Shown here in pieces: positions 25,753 to 36,039 of a stretch of DNA of 64,000 bases. Position 1 is the first letter of the stretch. Each line of letters opens with the position of its first letter. The notes beneath the pieces were generated by a model that worked only from the letters and a program-made list of their open reading frames with translations, made no database searches and was not told the DNA's origin. Both the position numbers and the translations under genes were made by a program. This DNA comes from an uncultured Hymenobacter sp. (GTDB lineage Bacteria; Bacteroidota; Bacteroidia; Cytophagales; Hymenobacteraceae): assembly GCA_913776615.1 (NCBI GenBank), contig CAJYPK010000024.1, forward strand, positions 118,490 through 182,489, read 5' to 3'.

Positions 25753-28700
25753 ATGAACACACCCATACCTTCCGCGCGCCCGCAACGGAGCCTGAAATGG
25801 TCGCGCCTGGTACCCCTGCTGCTGCTGAGCGGCGGCCTGGCCCCGCTGGCCCCGCAGGTTGCCTACGCCCAGGTGGCGGGCGCCCGCACCGTGACCGGTA
25901 AAATCACTTCCGACAACGGGGAAGGTATTCCCGGCGTGACGGTAGTCGTGAAGGGCACCACTACCGGTGCTACTACCGACGTGAATGGTAACTACACGGT
26001 AACCGTACCCAACGACGATGCCGTGCTGGTATTCAGCTCGGTAGGCTACACCCGCCAGGAAGTTGCGGTGGGTAAGCGCACGAATGTCAGCCAGAGCCTG
26101 GTGCCCGAAACCCAGGCCCTCAACGAGGTGCAGGTAGTGGGCTATGGCGTGCAAAAGAAAAGCCAGGTAACGGGCGCCATTTCGAGCGTGAGCGACGAGC
26201 AGCTGCGCGACGTGCCGGTGGCCAACGTCGGCCAGGCGCTGCAGGGCCGGGCGGCCGGTATCACGGTGTCGAGCAACGGCACCGCGCCGGGCCAGTCGCC
26301 GACCATCCGCATCCGGGGCAACCGCTCGCTCTCGGGCTCCAACGACCCGCTGCTGGTAGTGGATGGCGTGCCCTACGACGGCAGCCTCAACGACCTGAAC
26401 CCCGACGATATTAATTCGCTCGAAGTACTGAAGGATGCCAGCTCCACGGCCATTTACGGTGCCCGCGGGGCCAACGGCGTTATCCTCATCACCACTCGCC
26501 GCGGCAAGAGCGGCGCGCCCCGCGCCACCTACGCCGGCTACTACGGCCAGAAGCGCATCTACGGTCGCTTCGACCTGATGAATGGCGAGCAGTACTATAA
26601 CTACAAGCTGCAAGCCTACCGGGCGCAGAACCCCAACTTCCTCCCCTCGGCCGCTACCTTCCTGACGGCCGACGAGCAAGCCAACTACGCGGCCGGCCGC
26701 ACGACCGACTACCAGAGCCTGCTCTTCCAGAACGGCCACATTCAGAACCACACGCTGGGTTTGACGGGGGGCACCGAGCAGACGCAGTACTCGGCCTCGC
26801 TGGGCTACTACGACGAAACGGGCATCGTGCCGGTGCAGCGCTTCCAGCGCTACTCGCTGCGCGCCACCCTCGACCAGCAGATTGGCAAGCGCATCAAGGT
26901 GGGCGTGAACTCGCTCAACACGTTCTCCAACGCCAACGACCCGAACGTGAACGTGCTGTACCAGATGCTGACTACCAGCCCCCTGGCTTCGCCCTACGAT
27001 GCCAACGGCCAGCTCGTACTGTACCCCAACGGTGACCAGCTCTCGAACCCGCTGACGCTGTACGCCCCCAATGCGCACCTCGACCGCCAGCGCCGCCTGC
27101 GGACCTTCAACAGCCTGTACGGCCAAGTTAACATCCTCAAAGGGCTGGATTATCGCCTCAACGTGGGCCTCGACGGGCGCACCCAGGCCGAAGAATCCTT
27201 CTATGCCTCGGTAACGCCCAACAACGGAGGGGGCCAGAATACGGCCAGCCGGGGTACTGCCATCGCGTACAACCTGCTGGCAGAAAACCTGCTGACGTAC
27301 AACCGCAACTTCGCCGAGAAGCACGACCTGAACGTGACGGCCCTCTACAGCCGCCAGACCTATCATTCGGACGGCTTTACCGCCGGCGTACGCAATACCT
27401 TGGCCGACTATCAGCTGGCCGACAACCTGGGCGCGGGTACGCCCTCCAGCGTATCCAACGGCAACCAGTACCAGCCCATCGACTGGGCGCTGGAGTCGTA
27501 CATGGCGCGCATCAACTACGCCTACGACAACCGCTACTCGGTGACCCTGACGGCCCGTGCCGACGGCTCGTCGCGCCTAGCCCCCGGCAGTAAGTTCAAG
27601 GCCTTCCCCTCGGCAGCCGTGGCGTGGAACGTGGCCAACGAGTCGTTTTTGAAAGACTATTCCTGGCTGAACCTGCTGAAGCTGCGCGCCAGCCTGGGTC
27701 GCGTGGGTAGCACCGCCATCAACCCCTACCAGACGCAGGGGGCCCTGGCCTCGGCCCTGGGCTCGGGCTACTACAACTACGGCACCACCGGCGCGGTGGG
27801 CGTGGTACCGTCGGCCATTCCGAACCCCAACCTGAGCTGGGAATACACGACCACTACCAACTTTGGTCTGGACTTCGGCTTCCTCGAAAACCGCATCACG
27901 GGTAGCGTAGAAGTGTACCAGCAGCGTACCACCGACCTGCTGCTGCCCGACGCGCTGCCCACGGCCACCGGCTACAGCTCGTTCCTGCGCAACGCGGGCT
28001 CGACCCAGAACCGTGGTCTCGAAGTGACGCTGACCACCGCCAACGTGCGCTCGCAGGCCGCGGGGGGCTTTGAGTGGAGCACCGACTGGAACTTCACCGT
28101 AAACCGCGAGAAGGTTCGCGACCTGAACCTGTACGACGCCAACGGCAACCCCCGCGACGACATTGGCAACCAGCGCTTCATCGGCCAGCCGCTCTACGTT
28201 ATCTACGATTACAAAAACATCGGCATCTGGCAAACCTCGGAGGCCGACCAGGCCAAGAAATACGGCTCGAAGCCCGGCCAGATCAAGGTGGAAGACGTGA
28301 ACGGCGACGGTAAAATCGACGCCAACGACCGCCAGATCATCGGCTCGCGCCAGCCCAAGTTCGAAGCCGGTCTCACCAACCGCTTCCGCTTCAAAGGCTT
28401 CGACCTGACGGTAGTCGCGATCACCCGCGTGGGCGCCACCGTGGTAGACCCGTACTCCTTCGGCCCGAGCTACTACGCGACCAACACCGGCCGCCGCAAC
28501 CAGATCAACTTCAACTACTGGGCCACCGCCATCCCGGCGGCGCTCACGCCCCAGACGCCCGGCGGCGTGGCCGACAACCCCAGCAACGACTACCCGCAGC
28601 CCGATCAGACGGCCCGCGCCAACGAGTGGCCGACCTACGGCTCTACGCTGGGCTACCACAGCGGTACGTTCATCAAAGTGCGCAGCATCGACCTGGGCTA

Positions 28701-28950
28701 CACCCTGCCCGCTACCTGGGCCAAAACGGCCTTCATGAGCTCGGCCCGCATCTACCTGCAAGTACAGAATCCCTACATCTGGGCGGCTGACAAATACTTC
28801 CAGCGCAACAAGGCCATCGACCCCGATGCGCTCTCGTACTCGTCGCGCTTCAGCAACACGGGCACGGCCTCGGCCAACATCGACTTCCAGGGTGGCAGCA
28901 ACTACCCCGTGACGCGGGCCTTCATCCTGGGCGTTAACCTGGGCTTCTAA
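25753..28950 (+). CDS. SusC/RagA family TonB-dependent outer-membrane transporter
   Basis: Outer-membrane oligosaccharide importer of 1,065 residues. Start ATG 25753 opens a signal peptide (about residues 1-37, ending 'QVAYAQ'). A carboxypeptidase-regulatory-like domain follows ('GIPGVTVVVKGTTTG', about 45-120), then the plug ('VVGYGVQKKSQVTGAIS', 'VVDGVPYDGSLNDLNPDDI', 'LKDASSTAIYGARGANGV'), then the barrel to the terminal 'ILGVNLGF'. It pairs with the SusD protein 142 bases downstream. Given the neighbours, its cargo should be glucurono-xylooligosaccharides. No SusE/F-like gene follows. Confidence 0.95.
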   Translation: MNTPIPSARPQRSLKWSRLVPLLLLSGGLAPLAPQVAYAQVAGARTVTGKITSDNGEGIPGVTVVVKGTTTGATTDVNGNYTVTVPNDDAVLVFSSVGYTRQEVAVGKRTNVSQSLVPETQALNEVQVVGYGVQKKSQVTGAISSVSDEQLRDVPVANVGQALQGRAAGITVSSNGTAPGQSPTIRIRGNRSLSGSNDPLLVVDGVPYDGSLNDLNPDDINSLEVLKDASSTAIYGARGANGVILITTRRGKSGAPRATYAGYYGQKRIYGRFDLMNGEQYYNYKLQAYRAQNPNFLPSAATFLTADEQANYAAGRTTDYQSLLFQNGHIQNHTLGLTGGTEQTQYSASLGYYDETGIVPVQRFQRYSLRATLDQQIGKRIKVGVNSLNTFSNANDPNVNVLYQMLTTSPLASPYDANGQLVLYPNGDQLSNPLTLYAPNAHLDRQRRLRTFNSLYGQVNILKGLDYRLNVGLDGRTQAEESFYASVTPNNGGGQNTASRGTAIAYNLLAENLLTYNRNFAEKHDLNVTALYSRQTYHSDGFTAGVRNTLADYQLADNLGAGTPSSVSNGNQYQPIDWALESYMARINYAYDNRYSVTLTARADGSSRLAPGSKFKAFPSAAVAWNVANESFLKDYSWLNLLKLRASLGRVGSTAINPYQTQGALASALGSGYYNYGTTGAVGVVPSAIPNPNLSWEYTTTTNFGLDFGFLENRITGSVEVYQQRTTDLLLPDALPTATGYSSFLRNAGSTQNRGLEVTLTTANVRSQAAGGFEWSTDWNFTVNREKVRDLNLYDANGNPRDDIGNQRFIGQPLYVIYDYKNIGIWQTSEADQAKKYGSKPGQIKVEDVNGDGKIDANDRQIIGSRQPKFEAGLTNRFRFKGFDLTVVAITRVGATVVDPYSFGPSYYATNTGRRNQINFNYWATAIPAALTPQTPGGVADNPSNDYPQPDQTARANEWPTYGSTLGYHSGTFIKVRSIDLGYTLPATWAKTAFMSSARIYLQVQNPYIWAADKYFQRNKAIDPDALSYSSRFSNTGTASANIDFQGGSNYPVTRAFILGVNLGF

Positions 28951-29092
28951 AAGTCAGCTCGCTGCCTTGCTACCCAGCGGCTCACCCGCCCTTGTCAGTA
29001 GCTCCCATACTGCGGCAGAACTTGCCGGGTAGCGGCCGCGGTTGGCAAGGCAGCAGCTTAGTCTTTCAGGCATTCTTTCTTTAGTCATTATC

Positions 29093-30853
29093 ATGAAAAA
29101 AATAGTATTAGCTACGCTCGGTACGGCCTTTGTCCTGTCGGCCACTAGCTGCAGTAAAAATATTCTGGACGAGAACCCCACCTCGGTACTGACGCCCAGC
29201 TTCCTGCAAACGGCGCAGGGGGTGGAGGCCGGCGTAACAGGCGTGTACTCGGGCCTGCGTCAGCTCTACGGCAACGACGCCGGGTTCTTCACCACCGAGG
29301 CCGGTACCGACCTCTGGACCAACGGTATCGCCAACAGCAGCGGGCTGAGCGACTACGACAACACGGCCCTGACGCCGCTCAACGACGGCTCGCACTCGTT
29401 TATCTGGCAAGTTGCTTACTCCCAGATCAATAACGCCAACGGCGTGCTTCAGTACGGCCCCAACGCTACCGGCCTCACGCCGGCCCGCGTAACCCAGCTG
29501 CTGGCCGAGGCCAAGCTGCTGCGGGCGCAGTACTACTTCGTGCTGGTGCAGGATTTCGGCGACGTGCCCCTGATGCTGAGCTTCGTAGACTCGCCGACCA
29601 AGGACGTGACCCGCGCCCCGATGGCCGACGTGTACACCCAGATTATCAAGGACCTGACTGAGTCGCTGGCGACCATTGCCATCAAGCCCGCCCAGCCCGG
29701 CCGCGTAACGCGGGCCACGGCCCTGCACCTGCTGTCGAAGGTGTACCTGACCCGCGCCACCTCGTCGGCCAAGCAGGCCAACGACTACGCGATGGCCGCC
29801 AAATATGCCAACTCCCTGATCCGCAACCAGAGCGCCTACGGGCTGGGCCTGGAGTCGGACCCCAGCAACGTATTTGCCGAGGGTAACGAGAACGGCAAAG
29901 AGGTGATTTTCAACGTGCAGTTCAACGGCGACGCCACCTTCTCGCGCATCGACGGCTTCACGTACGGCGGCGAAAACATTGCGGCCTTCCAGTTCCGCAG
30001 CCGCTACGACAAGCTGCCCAACATGGCCCGCGACATCTACAATGGCCGGCCCTTCGCTCGTCACTGCATGTCGTACTTCCTCGAAAACTCGTACATCCTG
30101 CGCAATGCCAACGGCACCGCGCTGGAGTCGGGCGCTGCGCTGCGCACTACCGATACGCGCTACAACAAGTGGTTTACGACGGTGTACACCGTCAACTCGC
30201 CCGGGGCCAACGCTGGCAGCAGCAAAGCAGTAGTGGGCGACACGTCGATCTGGTACCCCGGCCGCGAGCTGTCGGCCGCCCGCCTGGCCCAGATTGCCGC
30301 CCGTACGCCGGCTCCCTACACGGTCATTCAGCCCAGCCAGTACACCACCGAGTACTACCCGACCCTGAACAAGTTTGACTCGCGCGCCCGCACGTCGGTC
30401 AACGGCTTCTCCATCCGGCCCAACATCATTTACCGCCTGGCCGAAACCTACCTGCTGGCGGCGGAGGCCCAATACTACCTGGGCAAGACCGACTCGGCCG
30501 CGGCCAATATCAACGTGGTGCGCGAGCGCGCCGGGGCCAGCGGCAAAAAGAGCCAGATGGACATTACGCCCGCCCAGGTGAACATTGACTTCATCCTCGA
30601 CGAGCGCGCCCGTGAGCTGTGCGGCGAAATGACCCGCTGGTACGACCTCAAGCGCACGAGCAATGGCAGCGGCAACGAGCTGCTGGTGCGGATGCGCAAC
30701 ACCAATTACGCCCCCGCCTTGACTAACCGCCCCAACGGGGTATACGGCTCCAACGCCGCCGCCAACATCCGCGACTACCACGTGCTACGGCCCGTTCCGC
30801 AGCAGGAAATCGACCGCAGCAGCGGTAAAACCACGCAGAATGCTGGCTACTAA
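29093..30853 (+). CDS. SusD/RagB family surface glycan-binding lipoprotein
   Basis: Outer-membrane lipoprotein of 586 residues that caps SusC. ATG 29093 is used because the signal 'KKIVLATLGTAFVLSATSC' begins there, with acylated Cys at residue 20. The SusD N-terminal helices ('GVEAGVTGVYSGLRQLYG') and the conserved 'EAKLLRAQYYFVLVQDFGDV' are present, as are the C-terminal 'RLAETYLLAAEAQYYLG', 'FILDERARELCGEMTRWYDL' and 'RPVPQQEID'. A strong terminator follows 25 bases after the stop. Confidence 0.95.
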   Translation: MKKIVLATLGTAFVLSATSCSKNILDENPTSVLTPSFLQTAQGVEAGVTGVYSGLRQLYGNDAGFFTTEAGTDLWTNGIANSSGLSDYDNTALTPLNDGSHSFIWQVAYSQINNANGVLQYGPNATGLTPARVTQLLAEAKLLRAQYYFVLVQDFGDVPLMLSFVDSPTKDVTRAPMADVYTQIIKDLTESLATIAIKPAQPGRVTRATALHLLSKVYLTRATSSAKQANDYAMAAKYANSLIRNQSAYGLGLESDPSNVFAEGNENGKEVIFNVQFNGDATFSRIDGFTYGGENIAAFQFRSRYDKLPNMARDIYNGRPFARHCMSYFLENSYILRNANGTALESGAALRTTDTRYNKWFTTVYTVNSPGANAGSSKAVVGDTSIWYPGRELSAARLAQIAARTPAPYTVIQPSQYTTEYYPTLNKFDSRARTSVNGFSIRPNIIYRLAETYLLAAEAQYYLGKTDSAAANINVVRERAGASGKKSQMDITPAQVNIDFILDERARELCGEMTRWYDLKRTSNGSGNELLVRMRNTNYAPALTNRPNGVYGSNAAANIRDYHVLRPVPQQEIDRSSGKTTQNAGY

Positions 30854-30878
30854 TCAGCTGCTTAGTAGCAACTAAATC

Positions 30879-30909
30879 AAGGCCCGGTTTCAGTACGAAA
30901 CCGGGCCTT
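30879..30909. terminator. Rho-independent terminator after SusD
   Basis: Perfect 12-bp stem aaggcccggttt / aaaccgggcctt with a 7-base loop, followed by atttat. It splits the locus into an upstream import block and a downstream catabolic block. Confidence 0.85.
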
Positions 30910-30966
30910 ATTTATGAAGGGGTACTACAAGTAGTGCTTTTCTACTGTAAAAAACTAGTTATCAAC

Positions 30967-32907
30967 GTGAAGACATCCGCACTGCTCGGCGTAGCCCTGG
31001 GATTGCTAGCGACCACCGCCGCCCCGGCCCAGGTGCGCCTGCCGCGCCTCGTGAGCAATGGCATGGTACTGCAGCGCGATGCGCCGGTGCGCATCTGGGG
31101 CTGGGCCAAGCCTGGCGAAGAAGTGAGCGTAGCCTTCCAGGGCAAAGCCTACCGCGCCACTACCGGCGCCGACGGCCAGTGGCGCGTGCAGCTGCCCGCC
31201 ATGAAGGCCGGCGGCCCCTACGAGCTGAAAATCGACGCCAGCAACCACTTGGTGCTGAAAGATGTGCTGCTGGGCGACGTATGGTTCTGCGCCGGGCAGT
31301 CGAACATGGAGCTGCCCATGCGCCGCGTGCGCGATAAATACCCGCAGGAGGTAGCCACCGCCAACAACCCGCGCATCCGGCAGTTCGACGTGCCCATGCG
31401 CTACGATTTTCGTGGCCCGAAAAGCGACGTGACTGGCGGCAGCTGGGTCAGCCTCACGCCCGAAACCGTGCTGGGCTTCTCGGCCGTGGGCTACTTCTTC
31501 GCCAAGGAAATCAACGCCAAATACCAGGTGCCCGTGGGCCTGATCAAGGTGGCCGTGGGCGGCTCGCCGGCCGAAGCCTGGCTGAGCGCCGATGCCCTCA
31601 AGCAGTTTCCCAAGTACGAGCAGCAAGCCGCCCCCTACAAAGACAGCGCCGCCGTGGCGGGCATCCAGCAGCGCGAGCGGGCTGCCGTAGGGGAGTGGTA
31701 CAAGCGCCTGCACCAGGCCGACCAGGGCGAGGCCCCCGGCCAGGTGAAATGGAGCAGCCCCGGCTACGATGCCAGCGCCTGGCCCACTATGCCGGTGCCC
31801 GGTTACTGGGCCGAGCAGACGCCGCTGGGCATGGTAAACGGCGTGCTGTGGTTTCGCAAGGAAGTGGAAGTGCCCGCCGGCATGGCCGGCCAGCCCGGCC
31901 GCCTGGAGCTGGGTACTTTGGTTGATGCCGACTCAACCTACATCAACGGCCAGCTCGTGGGCAGCACCGCCTACCAGTACCCGCCGCGTAAGTACGACTT
32001 CGGCCCCGGCGTGCTCAAGGCCGGCAAAAACGTGATTACCGTGCGCCTCATCAGTAACGGCGGGCGCGGGGGCTTTACCAAGGAGAAAACCTACCAGCTC
32101 ACGGCCGGCGGCCAGGCGCTTGATTTGCGCGGCCCGTGGCAGTACAAACTGGGGGCGACCATGCCGCCTACGCCGGGTACCACGACCTTCCAGTACCAGC
32201 CGGGGGGCTTGTACAACGGCCTCGTAGCGCCCGCCTTGCCCTATGCCATCAAGGGCGTGCTGTGGTACCAGGGCGAGAGCAACGTGGGTCGGCCCGCCGA
32301 CTACTACGCCCTCACCTCGACCTTGGTGCAGGACCTGCGGACGCATTTCCAGCAGCCCAATCTGCCCTTCCTCTACGTGCAGCTGGCTAATATCAACGCC
32401 GCCAAGAAGGAGCCCGGCGAAAGCAACCAGGCTCTCGTGCGCGACGCCCAGCGCCGCCTGCTGGCCCTGCCCCGCACCGGCATGGCCGTGATTACGGACG
32501 TGGGCGAGTGGAACGACATTCACCCCCTCGACAAGCAGACCGTGGGCCACCGGCTGGCCCTGGCCGCCGAAAAAGTAGCCTACGGCGATACGAAAGTGGT
32601 CGCCAGCGGCCCGCTCTTTCAGAGCATGAAAATCGCTGGTAATCAAGCCACGCTCACCTTCGCCGGGGTAGGCAGCGGGCTGGAAGCTAAAGGCGGCGGC
32701 CCGCTGGGTGGTTTCACCGTTGCCGGGGCCGATAAGAAATTTGTGCCCGCCCAGGCCCGCATCGAGGGCAACAAGGTGGTGATAAGCAGCCCGCAAGTCG
32801 CCGCCCCCGTGGCCGTGCGCTACGCCTGGGCCGACAACCCCGCCGATGCCAACCTCTACAATAAAGAAGGCCTGCCCGCCTCCACGTTCCGCACCGATGA
32901 GTTCTAG
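30967..32907 (+). CDS. SGNH carbohydrate O-acetylesterase (sialate-esterase-like)
   Basis: Exported esterase of 646 residues. The best start is GTG 30967, which gives the signal peptide 'KTSALLGVALGLLATTAAPA'. SGNH blocks: 'CAGQSNMELPM' (Ser nucleophile), 'KVAVGGSPAEAWLS', 'VLWYQGESNVGRPADY' and 'DVGEWNDIHPLDKQTVGHRL' (Asp/His). A beta-sandwich module is inserted around residues 270-400 ('LELGTLVDADSTYINGQLVG'). Databases would name it sialate O-acetylesterase, but related CE20-type enzymes remove acetyl groups from plant glycans. Between SusD and xylB, acetyl-xylan or acetyl-xylooligosaccharide is the likely substrate. Confidence 0.88.
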   Translation: MKTSALLGVALGLLATTAAPAQVRLPRLVSNGMVLQRDAPVRIWGWAKPGEEVSVAFQGKAYRATTGADGQWRVQLPAMKAGGPYELKIDASNHLVLKDVLLGDVWFCAGQSNMELPMRRVRDKYPQEVATANNPRIRQFDVPMRYDFRGPKSDVTGGSWVSLTPETVLGFSAVGYFFAKEINAKYQVPVGLIKVAVGGSPAEAWLSADALKQFPKYEQQAAPYKDSAAVAGIQQRERAAVGEWYKRLHQADQGEAPGQVKWSSPGYDASAWPTMPVPGYWAEQTPLGMVNGVLWFRKEVEVPAGMAGQPGRLELGTLVDADSTYINGQLVGSTAYQYPPRKYDFGPGVLKAGKNVITVRLISNGGRGGFTKEKTYQLTAGGQALDLRGPWQYKLGATMPPTPGTTTFQYQPGGLYNGLVAPALPYAIKGVLWYQGESNVGRPADYYALTSTLVQDLRTHFQQPNLPFLYVQLANINAAKKEPGESNQALVRDAQRRLLALPRTGMAVITDVGEWNDIHPLDKQTVGHRLALAAEKVAYGDTKVVASGPLFQSMKIAGNQATLTFAGVGSGLEAKGGGPLGGFTVAGADKKFVPAQARIEGNKVVISSPQVAAPVAVRYAWADNPADANLYNKEGLPASTFRTDEF

Positions 32908-33013
32908 CCCCGCGGCAAAAGAATAAAGAGTAAGAACAACAGCCCAAGAGCCTGCTCAGCCCAATTTTCAGCTAGCCAGCCCAGCGCCCCAACCGCCGGC
33001 CCCTACGCCCCCT

Positions 33014-33047
33014 AACTCATAATTTATAATTCATAACTCATAATTAT
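33014..33047 (+). other. AT-rich leader before xylB
   Basis: ctaactcataatttataatt and cataactcataattata run directly up to the xylB ATG in a GC-rich region. It matches the tract before the CDF gene at 16259-16292. It may keep the ribosome entry site unfolded. Confidence 0.45.
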
Positions 33048-33048
33048 A

Positions 33049-34554
33049 ATGAAGTACTTGCTCGGCTACGACATCGGTAGTTCTTCCATTAAAGTCTCGC
33101 TGCTCGACATTGCTACCGGCCGCTGCGTGGCCGCTGCCACCTCGCCCGAAACCGAGATGGAAATGGCCGTGCCCCAGCCCGGCTGGGCCGAGCAGCGCCC
33201 CGAGCGCTGGTGGCAGGAAGTTATCAACGCCACCCAGAAGCTCAAGGCCCGCTACGGCTTCGACGCCTCGCTGCTGGCGGGTATCGGCATCACCTACCAA
33301 ATGCACGGCCTCGTGCTGCTCGACAAGGCGGGCCACGTGCTGCGCCCGGCCATCATCTGGTGCGACAGCCGCGCCGTGGAAATCGGCAACGAAGCGTTCA
33401 GCGAGCTGGGGGAGGAGTTTTGCCTGCAAAACTTCCTCAACTCGCCCGGCAACTTCACCGCGTCCAAATTGAAGTGGGTGCGCGAGAACGAGCCGGAGAT
33501 TTACGCCCAGATTCACAAGATTCAGCTGCCCGGCGACTACCTGGCCTACCAGCTCACGGGCCAGCTGCAAACCACCGTATCGGGCTTATCCGAGGGCGTG
33601 TTCTGGAATTTTAAAAAGCAGGCCATCGCCCAGGAGCTGCTCGACTACTACGGCATCAGCGCCGACCTGCTGCCCGAGGTGGTTGATACCTTCGCCGTGC
33701 AGGGCCGCCTCACCGCCGAAGCCGCCCAGACGCTGGGCCTCGTGGCGGGCACGCCCATCAGCTACCGCGCCGGCGACCAGCCCAACAACGCCTTCTCGCT
33801 CAACGTGCTGAATGCCGGTGAAGTAGCCGCTACCGGCGGCACCAGCGGCGTAGTGTACGGCATCAACGAAACCACGGCGGCCGACCCGCGCTCCCGCGTC
33901 AATTCGTTCGTGCACGTCAACAGCACCCGCGAGCAGCCCAAAAACGGCGTGCTCATGTGCCTCAACGGCACCGGTATCCTGAATAGCTGGCTGCGTAAGG
34001 TGGTGGGCAACCTGCCCTACGACCAGATGAACGCGCTGGCCGCCCAGGCCCCGGTGGGGGCGGAGGGCCTGCTCTTCCTGCCCTTCGGCAACGGGGCCGA
34101 GCGCATCCTCGAAAACCGGCCCGCCGCCGCCAGCCTCCACGGCTTGCAGTTCAACGTGCACGGCCAGCCGCACCTCATCCGCGCCGCCCAGGAGGGCATC
34201 GTGTACGCCCTCAACTACGGCATGGACATCATGCGCAGCGCGGGCGTGCAGGTGCAAACCGTGCGCGCCGGCCACGCCAATATGTTCCTGAGCCCGGTTT
34301 TCCGCGAGGCCTTCGTGAACTGCGGCAACGTGACGCTGGAACTCTACGACACCGACGCGGCCCAGGGCGCGGCCCGCGGCGCGGGCATCGGCGCGGGCAT
34401 CTACGCCAGTCCAAAAGAAGCCTTTAATGGCCTTGCCCGCATCCGCACCGAGGAGCCCACGCCCGCCTTGCAGGAGCAGTATCAAGTAGCTTACAGCGAC
34501 TGGCAGCAATTGCTAGCCCGCGAAACCCGCCCAGCCGAATTGCTGCTGGCCTAA
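33049..34554 (+). CDS. xylB: Xylulokinase
   Basis: Cytosolic FGGY-family kinase, D-xylulose to xylulose 5-phosphate, 501 residues. The N-terminal ATPase-fold motif is 'YLLGYDIGSSSIKVSLLD'. Substrate region: 'GITYQMHGLVLLDKAG' and 'PAIIWCDSRAVEIGNEA'. The catalytic Asp is in 'YRAGDQPNNAFSLNVL', and the C-terminal ATP site is 'LPFGNGAERILENRPAAAS' with 'GAARGAGIGAGIYAS'. It is 89 bases before xylA. The pair is in order kinase then isomerase. Confidence 0.94.
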   Translation: MKYLLGYDIGSSSIKVSLLDIATGRCVAAATSPETEMEMAVPQPGWAEQRPERWWQEVINATQKLKARYGFDASLLAGIGITYQMHGLVLLDKAGHVLRPAIIWCDSRAVEIGNEAFSELGEEFCLQNFLNSPGNFTASKLKWVRENEPEIYAQIHKIQLPGDYLAYQLTGQLQTTVSGLSEGVFWNFKKQAIAQELLDYYGISADLLPEVVDTFAVQGRLTAEAAQTLGLVAGTPISYRAGDQPNNAFSLNVLNAGEVAATGGTSGVVYGINETTAADPRSRVNSFVHVNSTREQPKNGVLMCLNGTGILNSWLRKVVGNLPYDQMNALAAQAPVGAEGLLFLPFGNGAERILENRPAAASLHGLQFNVHGQPHLIRAAQEGIVYALNYGMDIMRSAGVQVQTVRAGHANMFLSPVFREAFVNCGNVTLELYDTDAAQGAARGAGIGAGIYASPKEAFNGLARIRTEEPTPALQEQYQVAYSDWQQLLARETRPAELLLA

Positions 34555-34643
34555 CCTAAGTAGTACGCGGCTGGCGCAGCCCCCCGCCAGCCGCGTAAGT
34601 AACAAGTAACCTTATTCCAACTACCCCCAACCATCCTCCCAAC

Positions 34644-35960
34644 ATGGCAACCTCTGAGTATTTCAAGGGCATCGACAAGATTAAATACGAAGGCCGCGAC
34701 TCTGATAATCACCTGGCTTTTAAATGGTACGACGAAAACCGCGTGGTGGCCGGCAAGACCATGAAGGACCACCTGCGCTTCGCTACCGCCTACTGGCACA
34801 CCTTCGTGGGCACCGGCGGCGACCCCTTCGGCCCCGGCACCAAGAACTTTGCCTGGGACCAGAAAAGCGACATCATCGGCCGCGCCAAGGACAAGGCCGA
34901 CGCGGCGTTTGAGTTCTTCACCAAGCTGGGCACGCCTTACTACTGCTTCCACGACATCGACCTCGTGGACGAGGGCGCTTCGCTGAGCGAGTACGAGAGC
35001 AACCTGGGGGCCATCGTGGACTACCTCAAGGGCAAGCAGCAGGAGAGTGGCGTGAAGCTGCTGTGGGGCACGGCCAACGTGTTCTCGAACCCCCGCTACA
35101 TGAACGGTGCGAGCACCAACCCCGACTTCGCGGTAGTGGCCCACGCCGGTACGCAGGTGAAAAACGCCATCGACGCGACCATCGCGCTGGGCGGCGAAAA
35201 CTACGTGTTCTGGGGTGGTCGCGAGGGCTACATGACCCTGCTCAACACCGACATGAAGCGCGAGCTGGCGCACATGGCCAAGTTCCTGACCATGGCCCGC
35301 GATTATGCCCGCCAGCAGGGCTTCAAGGGTAAATTCTTCATCGAGCCCAAGCCGGCCGAGCCCACCAAGCACCAGTACGACTTCGACGCCGCCACCGTAA
35401 TCGGCTTCCTGAAGGAGCACGGCCTGGAAAATGACTTCCAGCTCAACCTCGAAGTAAACCACGCCACGCTGGCCGGCCACACCTTCCAGCACGAGCTGCA
35501 AGTAGCCGCCGACGCGGGCATGCTCGGCAGCATGGACGCCAACCGCGGCGACTACCAGAACGGCTGGGATACCGACCAGTTTCCGAATAACCTCAACGAG
35601 CTGACCGAGAGCATGCTCATCATCCTGGAGGCCGGTGGCATCACCCAGGGCGGCATCAACTTCGACGCCAAAACGCGCCGCAACTCGACCGACCTGGAGG
35701 ACATCTTCATCGCCCACATCGCCGGCATGGACACCTTCGCCCGCGCCCTCGTCACGGCCGATGCCATCCTGAGCAAGTCGCCCTACAAGAAGTTCCGCAC
35801 CGAGCGCTACGCCTCGTTCGACTCGGGCCACGGGGCCGAGTACGAGAAAGGCGGCCTCACGCTGGAAGACCTGCGCCGCATTGCCCACGAAACCGGCGAG
35901 CCCACGCCCCGCAGCGGCAAGCAGGAGTGGCTGGAGAGCATCATCAATCAGTACATCTAG
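34644..35960 (+). CDS. xylA: Xylose isomerase
   Basis: Cytosolic TIM-barrel enzyme, D-xylose to D-xylulose, 438 residues, the length of class II isomerases (E. coli 440). H103 and D106 in '[13 protein letters not shown]' match the ring-opening pair H101/D104. Metal residues are in '[19 protein letters not shown]', '[19 protein letters not shown]' and '[20 protein letters not shown]'. Transketolase follows 79 bases downstream. Confidence 0.96.
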   Translation: MATSEYFKGIDKIKYEGRDSDNHLAFKWYDENRVVAGKTMKDHLRFATAYWHTFVGTGGDPFGPGTKNFAWDQKSDIIGRAKDKADAAFEFFTKLGTPYYCFHDIDLVDEGASLSEYESNLGAIVDYLKGKQQESGVKLLWGTANVFSNPRYMNGASTNPDFAVVAHAGTQVKNAIDATIALGGENYVFWGGREGYMTLLNTDMKRELAHMAKFLTMARDYARQQGFKGKFFIEPKPAEPTKHQYDFDAATVIGFLKEHGLENDFQLNLEVNHATLAGHTFQHELQVAADAGMLGSMDANRGDYQNGWDTDQFPNNLNELTESMLIILEAGGITQGGINFDAKTRRNSTDLEDIFIAHIAGMDTFARALVTADAILSKSPYKKFRTERYASFDSGHGAEYEKGGLTLEDLRRIAHETGEPTPRSGKQEWLESIINQYI

Positions 35961-36039
35961 CGAAAAATCCGTAAGGGAGCGCGGTGCGAGCGCCTTGCAC
36001 CGCGTTCCTTTGCGCTACCAAAATTTTCGCTTGACAAAC

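Noticed and set aside
30967..32907. True sialic acid pathway enzyme
   Set aside because: No nan genes or sialidase nearby; the xylan context makes a plant-glycan acetylesterase more likely.
35881..36039. Longer transketolase beginning inside xylA
   Set aside because: The extra 53 residues are an out-of-frame read of xylA; the family start is at 36040.
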